DNA from: Methylomonas rosea
Lineage (GTDB): Bacteria > Pseudomonadota > Gammaproteobacteria > Methylococcales > Methylomonadaceae
Length of the DNA stretch: 64,000 bases
Direction of reading: 5' to 3'
NCBI RefSeq assembly: GCF_024505055.1
Contig: NZ_JANIBL010000007.1
Span: 38,059-102,058 of the forward strand
The notes under the pieces were generated by a model. It made no database searches. It saw nothing but the letters and a program-made list of their open reading frames with translations, and was not told the origin of the DNA. Made by a program: the position numbers and the translations under genes. Shown here piece by piece: positions 34,766-45,323 of the stretch (the first letter of the stretch is position 1; each line of letters starts with the position of its first letter).

Positions 34766-35710
34766 TTGTTCCCTCGATTATTTTTTCAACTAGGGTTGGT
34801 TTTGTGCTTGCTGTGGCCGATTGGCGGCGGCGTTTGGGCGCAAACACCCGCCGTCGCCATCGTTTACCCCGATGTGCGCGAACCCTACCGTTCGGTTTTC
34901 ATGGAGATTGCGCGGGGCATGGAACAGGAACTGGGCAAGCCGGTCGGTCATTACCTGTTGAGCGGGCGCGATAACTCGGCCGAAAAATTGATTAACGACC
35001 TGAAAAACGACAGGATCGACGTGGTGGTGACGCTGGGCCGGGCCGGGTTGGCGGTCGCCAAATCGGTGTCCGCCGAGTTTCCGGTAGTGATCGGGGCGAC
35101 GATGATCCGCCCGGACGAGGTGCAAGGCTTGGCCGGCATCAGCCTGACGCCGGCCCCGGAAGCCATGTTCGACCATTTGAAAAAACTGGTGCCGGAGGTG
35201 AAAAAAGTGACCGTGATCTACGATCCACGGCAAACAGCCTGGGAGATCGAGCATGCCGAGCGCGCCGCTCGCGAACGCAGTTTGACGCTGGTGGCGCAAC
35301 CGACCGCCAATTTACACGACTCTTCCGACCTGTTTCGGCAGATTTTGGTGGAAATTAAAGATAATTCCATCGCCTTGTGGCTGCCGCGCGAAAACGCCGC
35401 GATGGACGAGCAATCCTTGTTGCCGGAAGTGCTGCGCGAAGCCTGGGAGAAAAACTTTGTGGTGTTCTCCAGCAACCTCGACCACGTCCGGAAAGGCGCG
35501 TTATTTTCGCTGTACCCGGATAATTTCGGCATGGGCCGCAGCTTGGCCGGTCTGGCGGTACAACAACTACAAGCAGGCGGCAAATTCGAATCGGTCAAAC
35601 TGTTGCAGGATTTGCTGGTGGCCGTCAATTTACGCACGGCTGAACATTTGGGTTTGCGCTTTTCCAGCCAGACTCGGCGAGAGTTCGCCATGGTTTTCCC
35701 CGCGCCATAA
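34766..35710 (+). CDS. ABC-type substrate-binding protein (ABC_sub_bind family)
   Basis: A 314-residue periplasmic protein with a signal peptide (FFQLGLVLCLLWPIGGGVWA). AIVYPDVREPYRSVF and IDVVVTLGRAGLAVAK, then VPEVKKVTVIYDPRQ, match the ABC_sub_bind family. It starts with TTG at 34766, supported by CAGGAG 5 bases upstream and the signal peptide that follows at once. No permease or ATPase gene is nearby, so it probably serves as a ligand sensor for the membrane kinase encoded 6 bp downstream instead of as part of a transporter. Confidence 0.85.
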   Translation: MFPRLFFQLGLVLCLLWPIGGGVWAQTPAVAIVYPDVREPYRSVFMEIARGMEQELGKPVGHYLLSGRDNSAEKLINDLKNDRIDVVVTLGRAGLAVAKSVSAEFPVVIGATMIRPDEVQGLAGISLTPAPEAMFDHLKKLVPEVKKVTVIYDPRQTAWEIEHAERAARERSLTLVAQPTANLHDSSDLFRQILVEIKDNSIALWLPRENAAMDEQSLLPEVLREAWEKNFVVFSSNLDHVRKGALFSLYPDNFGMGRSLAGLAVQQLQAGGKFESVKLLQDLLVAVNLRTAEHLGLRFSSQTRREFAMVFPAP

Positions 35711-35716
35711 GTCGAA

Positions 35717-38700
35717 ATGAAGCGTTGGTTATGGCCTCGGTTTAAGAAGGCGAGCTTTTTACAGCAGTTAACCATCACCTTTTGTTTTGGTCTGGTCGTT
35801 CTCGCTGTTCTCTCGGCATTTGGCATTTCCACGCTGTCTTATCATATCGTTCGTGATAAATGGATAGCTCAAGGTCTGCAAACAACCGAAGCCTTCGCTG
35901 TCCAGAGTACGCTGGCTTTACTGTATGCGAGTCGGGAAAACGCCGAGGAACCCGCTCGGCGTTTCCTGGCGTTTCCCGATGTGCATGGCGTAGCTATTTT
36001 TAACAGCGACCACATTCCATTGTACGCACGCGGCGAACCGACCATTCCCGCCGCCGAAGGCGAGGCGCGCTGGCCAAGGTCTTTGGAATTGGTTCAAGAG
36101 AACGATTTGGCTTGGTATTTTGCCGCACCGGTATTCGCTCGCAACGCCGGCGAGCAAGAGGCTTCGCCGTTCGAAGCGGATATACCGGCGCCTGAGTTGG
36201 TTGGTTATGTGCGTTTAGTGATGGGTAAACAATCGCTCAACGTCATGAAAGACAAAATTCGCCTTTCTACTTTGATAGTTTCCAGTGGCTCCGCTATCTT
36301 GTTCTTGCTGTTTTTATTGGCCATGTCGCGGCGGTTGACGCTGCCGATAAAGCAGTTGGCATTGAGGATGGGTCAAGCCTCGGCCGGCGAGAAAAATGTC
36401 CGGGCCAAGTTGAGCGGGCCGCGCGATATTACCGAAATGGGCGAAGCGTTTAACACTATGATGGCGGTGCTGGAAACCCGGGAAAAGCAGCTGGAGCGCG
36501 CCCGCGACACTGCGCTGGAATCGGCGCGCCTGAAGGGCGAATTTGCCGCCAACGTCAGCCACGAATTGCGCACGCCGTTGAATGCGGTGCTGGGCATGCT
36601 GGAACTGTTGCAGGACATGGGCTTGACGCCGAAACAGTTGGAATATTCGATGGTGGCCCGCAACGCCGGCGAATCCTTGTTGAAGTTGATCGAAGATATT
36701 CTGGATTTCTCGCGCATCGAATCCGGGATGATGAAGCGGCAACCGGTCGATTTTGTGTTGTACGAAACGTTGGACGAAGTGGTGGAGTTGATGTCCGGCC
36801 AAGCGCACCGGAAAAATCTGCAACTCGCTTATGCGATAGCCGACGATATTCCGCTGGTGTTGAACGGCGAAGCCTCCAGGGTGCGGCAGGTATTGATCAA
36901 TCTGGTCGGCAACGCGCTGAAGTTTACCGAACAAGGCAGCATTACTATCGAAGTGAGCGCCGAGTTGGCGGAATGCGATGCTATTCAGCTGCGGTTTTGC
37001 GTGACAGATACCGGGACGGGCATACCCGAGGCGGCGCAAACCAGTATTTTCGAAGCCTTTGTCCAGGCCGACGGCTCCAGGACCCGGCATTACGAAGGTG
37101 CCGGCTTGGGCTTGGCGATTTGCCGGCAATTGGTGCAGCTGATGGGCGGGCAAATCGGCGTCCATAGTCGAGAAGGGCAAGGTAGCTCGTTCTGGTTTAC
37201 CGTGCCTTTCGGCCCGCCGCGCGGTACTCAGAGTTTGTCGGAGGCCAGACAAGCCTATTTCGCCAATCTGCGGATATTGGTCGTCACCGAAAACGACAAA
37301 ATGCGGCAATTTTTGGCGCAAAGTCTGGATCGCTGGCAAATCCATTACCGGCATAGCGGCTACGGCATCAAAGCCGTGGATATGTTGCGTTCCGCCTGCG
37401 ATCAGGACCAGGCTTATCAATTCGTCATCATCGATCTGAAAGAGAGCGGCGATACCGCTTGGGTAGATATGATCGTTCGCGACCCGGCGCTGGCCGCAGT
37501 CAAAGTCGTCTTGTTATCCGACCCCGCCAATCCCGGCAGTCTATCGCGCTTGCCGAACGTCGCCGCGCAGTTGGCGAAGCCGGTACAAGTGTCCAAACTC
37601 TACGATTTCATATTGACCGCCGGCCAAGATTATCAAGAGCCCGCATCCGGCTCGGCGACCGAGGCGGAGCAAACCGCCGCTCTCGGGCGGCGGGTATTGA
37701 TCGTCGAAGACAACCGAGCCAGCCAAATGGTGACCGCGGGCATGCTGGAGCGGCTGGGTTGCCGTTACGAAATCGCCGGCTCCGGCATAGAGGCCTTGAC
37801 TTGGCTGGCGCATCAGGCTTTCGATTTGATCCTGATGGATTGCCATATGCCAAATATGGACGGTTTCGAAGCCACCCGGCGTATCCGTTTATTGCCGGAG
37901 CCGCTGGGCCGGGTGCCCATTGTGGCGATGACCGCCAATGCCCAGCAGGGCGACAGCGATTTATGTTTGGCGGCCGGGATGGACGATTATCTGGCCAAGC
38001 CTATCAAGCTGAAACCCTTGCGGGACAAACTATTGAGTTGGTTCGAAGGGCGGCCGCATGTTGCCGACGTGCCGCTAGCTCCAGAGCAGGTGATCGAGAC
38101 GCTGGACAATGCGGTTTTGCGACAATTACGCGATGAAATCGGCCAGGGTTTTGTGAAGATGGTCGGTTATTATTTGGAAGATACGCCGGCGCAAATCGAG
38201 CAAATCGGCTCGGCGCTGGCCGCGGACAATCGCATGCAATTGCGCGAATTGGCTCATGGCCTGAAAGGCGCCAGCCGCAATCTGGGCGCGGAAAAGCTGG
38301 CGGCTATTGCCCGGCAACTGGAAGAACAAGCGGCTCAAGGCCAAATCGAAAACGGAGACGCCTTGCTGCAGCAGTTGCGCGACGAATACCGGTTCATCGC
38401 ACAACTGCTGAACTTGGAAATATGCGCGGAGATCGCTGCCGACTCGGTTCCGCAAGCTAGTCCCAGGATACTGGTGGCTGACGACGATAGAGCCATGCGT
38501 TTTGCCTTGCAAGACGTTCTGGAGAAAGACGGCTATCGGGTCGATTTGGCGGGTACCGGTTGGCAGGCGGTGACGCTGTGCGAGCGGCAGATGGCCGATT
38601 TGATTTTGATGGATGCGATGATGCCGGAAATGGACGGTTTCGAGGCTTGCCGCAAAATCAGGGCCTTGCCGCATGGCGCCGACGTGCCGATATTGATGAT

Positions 38701-40138
38701 CACGGCCTTGGAAAACGAACAATCGGTGGAATTGGCATTCTCGATTGGTGCCAACGACTACATTCCCAAACCGATTCATTTCGCGGTGTTGCGCAAGCGT
38801 ATCGCACATTTGCTGGAAGCCAGCCAGACGCAACGCACCCTGAACCGGTTGGCGTTCTACGATTCCTTGACCAATCTGGCCAATCGTACGCAATTCATGC
38901 AAAGACTGAACTCGCTGATCGAGAGCGGCACGGCGCAAAACCCGCTGCATGCGGTGTTATTCCTGGACTTGGATCGGTTCAAACTCACTAACGACACCTT
39001 GGGGCACGATGTCGGCGACCAGTTGTTGAAAGCTGCGGCGGAACGGATTCAAGGCTGTGTGCGGCGAGAAGATATGGTCTCCCGGTTTGGCGGCGACGAA
39101 TTTACCTTATTGTTGGAAAACATCGCCAGCCCGCAAGTCGCTGCTACCGTGGCTGATAAAATCCGTCTTGCAATCGCCCAGCCGTTCGGGCTGATGGGGC
39201 AGGAGTTTTATATCAGCTCCAGTATCGGTATTTCCTTATATCCTGCCGACGGCGCCGACAGCGGTTTGCTGATCAAACACGCCGATACTGCTATGTACCG
39301 TGCCAAGGAGCAGGGTAATTGTTACTGCTTTTACGAAGACAGCATGGAATCTGCCGTGTCGACCAAGCTGCGCTTGGAAAGCGATTTGCGCCGCGCGCTG
39401 CAACGCGACGAGTTCTTTCTTCACTATCAGCCGCAAATCGACCTGGATTCCGGGCGGATCGTCGGCGCCGAGGCGTTGATACGCTGGCAGCATCCCGAGT
39501 TGGGCTTGATCCCGCCGGATCAATTCATTCCGGTCGCCGAGGAAATCGGCCTGATCGAGGCGATAGGCGCCTGGGTGCTGCGCGAGGCTTGCCGACAGAA
39601 TCAGGTCTGGCGGCAAAGCGGCTATCCGCCGTTCACGATGGCGGTCAATGTTTCGGCGCGCCAGTTGGACCAGGAAGACTTTGTGGAGCAAGTGATAGAC
39701 ATCGTCGACGAAACCGGCTTACCCGCCGAATATCTGGAGTTGGAACTGACGGAAAGTTTGTTCATCCGCAATCCGGAACGCAAGCGCGATATCCTGGCCC
39801 AGCTCAGGGAGGCCGGTTTGCAAATTTCGATCGACGATTTCGGCACCGGCTATTCCAGCCTCAATCAACTCAAGCAGTTCGCGTTTGACAAGCTGAAAAT
39901 CGATCGCTCCTTCGTCGCCAACATCCCGCACGAAGCCGATGCCGCCGCGATTGTACTGGTGATTATCTCCATCGCCAAGATCCTGAAATTCAAGGTCATA
40001 GCGGAAGGAGTGGAGACGGAATTACAGGCGCAATATTTGTTGCAAAACGACTGCGACGAAGCGCAGGGTTATTTGTTCGGTAAGCCGATGGCCGCCGAAC
40101 AGTTTTCGGCTTTATTGACGCAGTCTATCAACGGTTAG
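35717..40138 (+). CDS. Giant hybrid histidine kinase with three receivers, HPt, GGDEF and EAL domains
   Basis: A 1473-residue membrane protein. In order: membrane helix (18-40), periplasmic domain, second helix (185-205), HAMP, HisKA with the phosphorylated His in [11 protein letters not shown] (about 282), catalytic ATPase domain (to about 500), a degenerate receiver (about 515-635), a canonical receiver ([14 protein letters not shown]), HPt (His in [12 protein letters not shown]), a third receiver ([14 protein letters not shown]), GGDEF with intact RFGGDEF (about 1123) and EAL with EALIRW (about 1251) and [10 protein letters not shown]. Both c-di-GMP domains keep key residues, so synthesis and breakdown are both possible. 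The first receiver lacks the usual acidic start. It is co-transcribed with the binding protein that probably feeds it. Confidence 0.92.
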   Translation: MKRWLWPRFKKASFLQQLTITFCFGLVVLAVLSAFGISTLSYHIVRDKWIAQGLQTTEAFAVQSTLALLYASRENAEEPARRFLAFPDVHGVAIFNSDHIPLYARGEPTIPAAEGEARWPRSLELVQENDLAWYFAAPVFARNAGEQEASPFEADIPAPELVGYVRLVMGKQSLNVMKDKIRLSTLIVSSGSAILFLLFLLAMSRRLTLPIKQLALRMGQASAGEKNVRAKLSGPRDITEMGEAFNTMMAVLETREKQLERARDTALESARLKGEFAANVSHELRTPLNAVLGMLELLQDMGLTPKQLEYSMVARNAGESLLKLIEDILDFSRIESGMMKRQPVDFVLYETLDEVVELMSGQAHRKNLQLAYAIADDIPLVLNGEASRVRQVLINLVGNALKFTEQGSITIEVSAELAECDAIQLRFCVTDTGTGIPEAAQTSIFEAFVQADGSRTRHYEGAGLGLAICRQLVQLMGGQIGVHSREGQGSSFWFTVPFGPPRGTQSLSEARQAYFANLRILVVTENDKMRQFLAQSLDRWQIHYRHSGYGIKAVDMLRSACDQDQAYQFVIIDLKESGDTAWVDMIVRDPALAAVKVVLLSDPANPGSLSRLPNVAAQLAKPVQVSKLYDFILTAGQDYQEPASGSATEAEQTAALGRRVLIVEDNRASQMVTAGMLERLGCRYEIAGSGIEALTWLAHQAFDLILMDCHMPNMDGFEATRRIRLLPEPLGRVPIVAMTANAQQGDSDLCLAAGMDDYLAKPIKLKPLRDKLLSWFEGRPHVADVPLAPEQVIETLDNAVLRQLRDEIGQGFVKMVGYYLEDTPAQIEQIGSALAADNRMQLRELAHGLKGASRNLGAEKLAAIARQLEEQAAQGQIENGDALLQQLRDEYRFIAQLLNLEICAEIAADSVPQASPRILVADDDRAMRFALQDVLEKDGYRVDLAGTGWQAVTLCERQMADLILMDAMMPEMDGFEACRKIRALPHGADVPILMITALENEQSVELAFSIGANDYIPKPIHFAVLRKRIAHLLEASQTQRTLNRLAFYDSLTNLANRTQFMQRLNSLIESGTAQNPLHAVLFLDLDRFKLTNDTLGHDVGDQLLKAAAERIQGCVRREDMVSRFGGDEFTLLLENIASPQVAATVADKIRLAIAQPFGLMGQEFYISSSIGISLYPADGADSGLLIKHADTAMYRAKEQGNCYCFYEDSMESAVSTKLRLESDLRRALQRDEFFLHYQPQIDLDSGRIVGAEALIRWQHPELGLIPPDQFIPVAEEIGLIEAIGAWVLREACRQNQVWRQSGYPPFTMAVNVSARQLDQEDFVEQVIDIVDETGLPAEYLELELTESLFIRNPERKRDILAQLREAGLQISIDDFGTGYSSLNQLKQFAFDKLKIDRSFVANIPHEADAAAIVLVIISIAKILKFKVIAEGVETELQAQYLLQNDCDEAQGYLFGKPMAAEQFSALLTQSING

Positions 40139-40340
40139 CAGGGAGCTTAAATCCCGATGAGGAGGGCGTTAATCGGAGAGCCGAGTGAGGGGATCACTTG
40201 CATGGTTCATGGGCTGGGTGGTCTGCTTAGCCAATCGTCGACGCAAATATAGCTTTGGATAACAGCCGAAAGTGAGTATCTGCATATTCCATAGTTATAG
40301 GCATAGCTAAACAATTCTTGGTCGTGCGCGATCAGGCCGA

Positions 40341-41594
40341 TCAGTTCCGGTAAACCGGCAACGTGGTGATTCGGCTTTCAATGTCTTGCATCATTTGCTG
40401 GTATACCTTGCCTTCGGTGCCGCCGAAGCGGCGGATAAACTCGGCTTCGCTTAGCGATTCCGGTAAGTCGGCGGTGGCCGGCATCATTTGATTTTCATCG
40501 GCGCTGGCTAATATTGATTGGATTTTCCGCGCCAGTGCCGGGCTGGCGACGGCTTGTTCGCCCATGCGCGTGCCGGCCCGATCGGCGGCGATGTCGTTAA
40601 ACGAAAAGCCGCTGCCGCCGCGCGAATCTTCTATTTCCTTAAACAAACCTACCGCATCGGCTAAAGGCGTGCCGGAATAGGCGGCCAGCATCGCAGAAAC
40701 CAGATAATGCTTGGTCAGATCGTCGCGGCCGTTCAGCGTTACCTGGCGCCAAATCGGGCGTGGCCATAACCGTGATTCCGGGACGATTTTGATTAGACGC
40801 TGTTGGTTGACGTATAGCGTCAGTGTCAAGATTAATGCCCGGTTTTCCGCAATCGGCTCGCCGCTGGCGCTTCTTTGTAATGCCAGTTTAAATAGCGGTT
40901 TGCTGAGATCAGTGAGACTGACGCTTTTGTTATCTGTCTGGCTTAGTTCTGCTAAACGCTGCTGATAAGCTTCCAGTCGTTGCAGGTCATTAGGCGTTAG
41001 CAATGCACCGCGCAATTTGCCGGGTAAGTCCGCTTGCCAACGATACGTGACCGTCAGGCGCTGCGGTTGAAACAGCACATGTTTGACAATGTTGGCGAAG
41101 GCTTGCCGATCCGCCGCCGGTTGTAAGGTATTGAGCGCCAAACTCAGCAAGGGTTTAGCCAGCACGCCGGGCAGTCGTAGTTTACCCACAGCCAGTTGGT
41201 TTACGTCCGGTAGGGTGGAGGATTGCTTGAGCTCCAGCGTCAAATTCAGGTATTGACCCACGGGATTACGCGGCAAACGCAGGGTGGCGTCGATGTGAGC
41301 CCGGCCTTTGTCGATCCGTAAGCCCGCCACGCCGTTGGCGTATTGATTGGCCAGATAATTGATCGCCAGATCCAGTTCCTGTTGATCCAGTGCAACTCTG
41401 GCGATTGCGCCGGACTTCAGCCGGCGCGGATCGTTTTGCCGAAAAATCAGTTTGCCTCTGGCAATTTGTTCCGGAGTCAGGTCGGCTCGGGTTTGTAATT
41501 TTGGAGTATCGTCAATTGCCAGCCATAGCGTCAGTCCAAACAATACAGGTAATAGCAATACTGTAAGCAGCAAGCTTTTTGCAATCCATTTCAT
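40341..41594 (-). CDS. Conserved hypothetical membrane-anchored protein
   Basis: A 417-residue protein with a single N-terminal membrane helix or uncleaved signal (SLLLTVLLLPVLFGLTLWLA) and a long polar part, presumably periplasmic. The C-terminal region contains GGSGFSFNDIAADRAGTRMGE and ends in a helix with EFIRRFGGTEGKVYQQMM. I have seen similar unnamed proteins in gammaproteobacteria but cannot name a family. It stands alone between the hybrid kinase gene and a small HicA-like gene. The preceding 200 bp hold nothing I can support. Confidence 0.75.
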   Translation of the reverse strand: MKWIAKSLLLTVLLLPVLFGLTLWLAIDDTPKLQTRADLTPEQIARGKLIFRQNDPRRLKSGAIARVALDQQELDLAINYLANQYANGVAGLRIDKGRAHIDATLRLPRNPVGQYLNLTLELKQSSTLPDVNQLAVGKLRLPGVLAKPLLSLALNTLQPAADRQAFANIVKHVLFQPQRLTVTYRWQADLPGKLRGALLTPNDLQRLEAYQQRLAELSQTDNKSVSLTDLSKPLFKLALQRSASGEPIAENRALILTLTLYVNQQRLIKIVPESRLWPRPIWRQVTLNGRDDLTKHYLVSAMLAAYSGTPLADAVGLFKEIEDSRGGSGFSFNDIAADRAGTRMGEQAVASPALARKIQSILASADENQMMPATADLPESLSEAEFIRRFGGTEGKVYQQMMQDIESRITTLPVYRN

Positions 41595-41667
41595 GGGGCG
41601 TTCTGTGCAATCCTTACTCTTGGCAATGGCTGCGCTAAGGGTTTAACACCTTAGCACTGGCGTTTAG

Positions 41668-41952
41668 CTAATGCGGTTTATTTCGCTGTTCTTCATATGC
41701 GGACGGACTGATGCCGGCGCTTGCCAGATATTCGCGCAGATGTTTGATTTCTTGTTTATTGCATATGCCGCTGTGATGCGGATGATGCAACACGCCTTCG
41801 ATGTTGTTCAAAGTCACGTGAAAGCGGGCGCCATGGCTGGGTTGCAGGTCGGCACCCAAATGATGCAACAGCGATTCTATTTCCCGCCAATGGATGTTGC
41901 CGCTAATCGGATCCTGGAATATCGCGCGTAGCAGATTTAAATGGTGGCTCAT
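41668..41952 (-). CDS. HicA-like small protein
   Basis: A 94-residue protein. The segment HWREIESLLHHLGADLQPSHGARFHVTL followed by HHPHHSG resembles HicA-type mRNA interferases, where a His in the G-S-H-x-x-F strand is catalytic; here the pattern reads SHGARFHV. The predicted partner HicB is absent, which suggests an orphan or divergent member. ATG 41952 has a strong AGGAGG site upstream. No toxicity can be inferred. Confidence 0.7.
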   Translation of the reverse strand: MSHHLNLLRAIFQDPISGNIHWREIESLLHHLGADLQPSHGARFHVTLNNIEGVLHHPHHSGICNKQEIKHLREYLASAGISPSAYEEQRNKPH

Positions 41953-42155
41953 GGCTGCATCCTCCTGAATGAATTCGCTAGCTTAAGTCTGAACCGGTTT
42001 GAGGTCCAACTTGGCTGGCAGCGGCGGTGTTTAATGATATTTGTTTCAAAATATGAAACAAATCATCTTATAAATGCCTTATTGTAAATAAATTGCAAAG
42101 GTTTATAGTTAAACCGTCTCCAATGAATCGACTGAAACCCAGTCAAGGCGGAAAA

Positions 42156-42317
42156 ATGAACAAGTCAAGCAATCTGTATAAAGACATCGCCACCGGATTG
42201 TTTTTTGCAACCGGTATTTTTAGCTTCCTGTCCGGTCAGTTCGTTCTTTCCACACTGTTTTTCGGCGCTGCTTCTCTGTTCAGTAATATCCAAGTGGCGA
42301 AACCGGTTCGGATCTAA
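42156..42317 (+). CDS. 53-residue small membrane protein
   Basis: The ATG at 42156 is preceded by AAGGCGG; the longer frame upstream has no comparable signal. The product has two short hydrophobic stretches (IATGLFFATGIFSFL and FVLSTLFFGAASLF) joined by a Gly/Gln turn, so it is a likely hairpin membrane protein. It is followed by a strong terminator at 42362. I recognise no family. Confidence 0.65.
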   Translation: MNKSSNLYKDIATGLFFATGIFSFLSGQFVLSTLFFGAASLFSNIQVAKPVRI

Positions 42318-42361
42318 ATGTTTTCGTAGTACCTCCTCGTTGTAAATGCTACACATTCCAC

Positions 42362-42396
42362 AGCCTCCATCCTGCTCAAGGTGGAGGCTTTTTTTG
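42362..42396 (+). terminator. Rho-independent terminator
   Basis: An 8-bp perfect stem AGCCTCCA/TGGAGGCT with a 12-nt loop is followed by a run of T. It ends the small membrane protein gene and may also act on the convergent gene at 42418. Confidence 0.8.
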
Positions 42397-42417
42397 TCGT
42401 TAACGGGGCGTTATCCC

Positions 42418-42720
42418 TCAGTGGGAATCGGGTTTTTTTGAAGTATCCGAAACCACGGTATATTCGGCTTCCAGACTTTGCTCATCGGCCTGCGCATTTT
42501 TAAGTTTTCGCAGCAACCACCAGCCTCTGATGCCGATTATTGTCAGCGGAATCAGCAGTAAGGCAAAAAACGCCGAAAATACCACTGTGCCCAATATCGC
42601 GCCGGCTATCATTGCCGGAATGCTCAGCAGATTGGACAGCTTGCTTTGCGGCGGTGACTCAAGGCGGGGATGCGCAGCGGAGCTGTCGATGCGGATGGTT
42701 TTTTTGTAAACTTTTAACAT
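42418..42720 (-). CDS. Small membrane protein downstream of the GST gene
   Basis: A 100-residue protein from ATG 42720 with two long hydrophobic segments (LLSIPAMIAGAILGTVVFSA and FFALLLIPLTIIGIRGWW) and polar ends. A GTG at 42729 would add three residues and abuts the GST stop codon. It is likely co-transcribed with the GST gene. I recognise no family and can say nothing of its role. Confidence 0.68.
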   Translation of the reverse strand: MLKVYKKTIRIDSSAAHPRLESPPQSKLSNLLSIPAMIAGAILGTVVFSAFFALLLIPLTIIGIRGWWLLRKLKNAQADEQSLEAEYTVVSDTSKKPDSH

Positions 42721-42729
42721 GTCGGGCAC

Positions 42730-43419
42730 CTATTTAATTGGTACGAGGCCGGCCTCGCTCCCGAAAAGGACTAACGGGTCGTCAGTTTTCCAGGGCAAGT
42801 ATTTTCGCATAACCGCTGCAAACAGATTGGATGTTAAAAAATTGTCCAGCCATTGTTGCAAAGCCGGGTAAGGCGAGTTTGCAAACCAAGCGTTATCCAC
42901 TGCGGCAAACTGGCGGATAAACGGCGCAATGGCGGCATCGGCCAAGCCAAAGTTGGCGCCGCATAAGAAGCGGGTCCGCTGCAAACGGGTTTCCAGAGCG
43001 GCTAAAAACACCTCACCTTGTTGACGGTAATCAGGTGCTGTTTGTTCCGGATAGCGATCTGCGTATTTGTAACGATCCAAAAAGTATTTGAAGTCGCCGT
43101 CGTTCCACTCAATTAATCGCTTCGCATCTTCCGGTGATTGGTCTAGCCAATCTTGCGGATCGTGTTGTGCCAAGGCCCACAGCATAATATCCAGGCTTTG
43201 TTCGATGACTTGGCCAATAGGTAACAGCAGCACCGGCACCGTGCCTTTCGGCGAAATAGCCAGCATCGCTTCCGGTTTATTGCTTAGCTCGATTTCTCTG
43301 AGCGCGACGCTTAGCCCCGATACGGCAATGGCCAAGCGTGCCCGCATTGCATACGGACAGCGGCGGAAACTGTACAAGATGGGGTAAATCTGTTCTGTGG
43401 TGGGGGGCGGCGTAAGCAT
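42730..43419 (-). CDS. Glutathione S-transferase family protein
   Basis: A 229-residue protein with an N-terminal thioredoxin-fold GST domain (YSFRRCPYAMRARLAI, then PKGTVPVLLL, QSLDIMLWAL) and a helical C-terminal domain with FGLADAAIAPFIRQFA. The CPYA motif with an active-site Cys is as in glutaredoxin-like or omega-type GSTs, so reductase or dehalogenase-type chemistry is as likely as conjugation. The substrate is unknown. It is divergent from the ybiT gene. Confidence 0.87.
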   Translation of the reverse strand: MLTPPPTTEQIYPILYSFRRCPYAMRARLAIAVSGLSVALREIELSNKPEAMLAISPKGTVPVLLLPIGQVIEQSLDIMLWALAQHDPQDWLDQSPEDAKRLIEWNDGDFKYFLDRYKYADRYPEQTAPDYRQQGEVFLAALETRLQRTRFLCGANFGLADAAIAPFIRQFAAVDNAWFANSPYPALQQWLDNFLTSNLFAAVMRKYLPWKTDDPLVLFGSEAGLVPIK

Positions 43420-43596
43420 ATGGGGTTTTTATTGAATGTCAGTTCTATATCGTCCGGATTGCCGGTGACACATTACTGTAAATGATCGTCGATTAAAGTC
43501 TGGTAAAATAACTGATTTTTGCGTCAACCTATTTATTTCGTCACACGCCCCAAGCGGCGCCAACGCTCTTTTTACTCCTAATCTTCGGACACTCTC

Positions 43597-45189
43597 TTGA
43601 TTTCTACCGCTAATATCACCATGCAATTCGGGGCCAAGCCCCTGTTTGAAAACGTTTCCGTCAAGTTCGGCAACGGCAATCGTTACGGCCTGATCGGCGC
43701 CAACGGCTGCGGCAAGTCGACCTTCATGAAAATCCTCAGCGGCGATCTGGAGCCGACATCGGGCAACGTCAGCGTTGATGCCAACGAGCGTTTGGGTATC
43801 TTGCGCCAGAACCAATTTGCGTATGAAGAGCAAAGAGTATTGGATGTAGTGATGATGGGCCATGCCGAGATGTGGGCGGCCATGTCGGAACGCGACGCCA
43901 TCTATGCCAATATGGAAGCCAGTGAAGACGATTATATGCGCGCCGCCGATCTGGAAACGGTATTCGCCGAATTCGGCGGCTATACCGCTGAAGCCCGGGC
44001 CGGCGAATTATTACTTGGCCTGGACATCCCGCTGGAACAACACAACGGCCCGATGAGCGCGGTGGCGCCGGGCTGGAAATTGCGGGTATTGCTGGCGCAA
44101 GCCCTGTTCTCCAATCCCGACATCATGTTGCTCGACGAACCGACCAACAACCTGGACATCAACACCATCCGCTGGCTGGAAAACGTGCTGAACGAGCGCA
44201 ACTCGACGATGGTGATCATTTCGCATGACCGGCATTTCTTGAACAGTGTCTGCACCCATATGGCCGACCTGGATTACGGCGAATTGCGGGTCTATCCGGG
44301 CAATTACGACGATTACATGACCGCCGTGACCCAGGTGCGCGAACAATTACTGGCCGGCAACGCCAAGAAAAAAGCCCAAATCGCTGAGTTGCAAACTTTC
44401 GTGGCGCGCTTTTCTGCGAACGCTTCCAAGGCCAAGCAAGCCACGTCACGCGCTCGGCAGTTGGAGAAAATCAAGCTCGACGAGGTCAAACCGTCCAGCC
44501 GGGTCAATCCGTTTATTCGTTTCGATCAAGCTAAAAAGCTATATCGCTTAGCCGTGGAAGCCAAAGATTTGGCTAAAGGCTACGGTGCGGAGCCATTATT
44601 CAAGAATTTGAACATGATGATCGCGGTCGGTGAGCGGGTGGCGGTGATCGGTCCCAACGGTATCGGTAAATCCACCTTGTTAAAAACCCTGGTCGGCGAT
44701 TTGACGCCGGACAGCGGCGAAGTGAAGTGGGCGGAAAACGCAGACGTCGGTTATTTTGCCCAGGATCACGCCGAGGATTTTGCCGAAGACATGCCGCTGA
44801 TCGAATGGATGGGCCAATGGCGCAAGGAATCGGACGACGATCAAACCATACGCGGCACGCTGGGTCGCCTATTGTTTTCCAATGACGAGATCAACAAATC
44901 CGTGAAAGTGATTTCCGGGGGGGAGCAAGGCCGGATGTTGTTCGGCAAATTGATTCTGCAAAAAAACAATGTAATGGTGTTGGACGAGCCGACCAACCAT
45001 TTGGATATGGAATCGATCGAGTCGTTGAACGCAGCGTTGGAAAACTACCCCGGTACGTTGATTTTCGTAAGCCACGACCGCGAGTTCGTCTCGTCGCTGG
45101 CGACCCGGATTATCGAACTGACGCCGAACGGTATCGTCGATTTCAGCGGTAACTATGAAGACTATTTGAACAGTCAGGATATTAGCTAA
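43597..45189 (+). CDS. ybiT: ABC-F family ATPase, YbiT type
   Basis: A 530-residue protein with two ATP-binding cassettes and no membrane domain. Cassette 1 has GANGCGKST and [16 protein letters not shown], the linker has [20 protein letters not shown], and cassette 2 has [22 protein letters not shown] and [16 protein letters not shown]. The sequence follows E. coli YbiT closely along its length. YbiT binds ribosomes in a regulatory way. The start is TTG 43597; E. coli YbiT aligns from this point (its ninth residue is also Met), which supports TTG over ATG 43621. A terminator follows at 45261. Confidence 0.93.
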   Translation: MISTANITMQFGAKPLFENVSVKFGNGNRYGLIGANGCGKSTFMKILSGDLEPTSGNVSVDANERLGILRQNQFAYEEQRVLDVVMMGHAEMWAAMSERDAIYANMEASEDDYMRAADLETVFAEFGGYTAEARAGELLLGLDIPLEQHNGPMSAVAPGWKLRVLLAQALFSNPDIMLLDEPTNNLDINTIRWLENVLNERNSTMVIISHDRHFLNSVCTHMADLDYGELRVYPGNYDDYMTAVTQVREQLLAGNAKKKAQIAELQTFVARFSANASKAKQATSRARQLEKIKLDEVKPSSRVNPFIRFDQAKKLYRLAVEAKDLAKGYGAEPLFKNLNMMIAVGERVAVIGPNGIGKSTLLKTLVGDLTPDSGEVKWAENADVGYFAQDHAEDFAEDMPLIEWMGQWRKESDDDQTIRGTLGRLLFSNDEINKSVKVISGGEQGRMLFGKLILQKNNVMVLDEPTNHLDMESIESLNAALENYPGTLIFVSHDREFVSSLATRIIELTPNGIVDFSGNYEDYLNSQDIS

Positions 45190-45260
45190 AGATAGGCAAG
45201 CTGTTGGGCCAGCTTGGACCGATTAAAGAAATTCGCAACTATCCAACTCAAAAGCGCAAC

Positions 45261-45295
45261 AGCCCTCTTCGTCTGGAGAGGGGGCTGGCTTTTTA
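45261..45295 (+). terminator. Terminator after ybiT, possibly bidirectional
   Basis: The stem AGCCCTCT pairs with AGAGGGGGCT (one bulged G) around an 8-nt loop and is followed by TTTTT at 45290-45294. The convergent cupin gene ends 30 bp further on. Confidence 0.65.
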
Positions 45296-45323
45296 GCGAT
45301 TTGCCGGGTTTGGTTACGGCAGT

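Noticed and set aside
40139..40340. Minus-strand frame after the hypothetical gene that reads as a plausible peptide (about 45 codons)
   Set aside because: It has no ATG or ribosome-binding site and would need a frameshift from the preceding gene; not supported as a gene.
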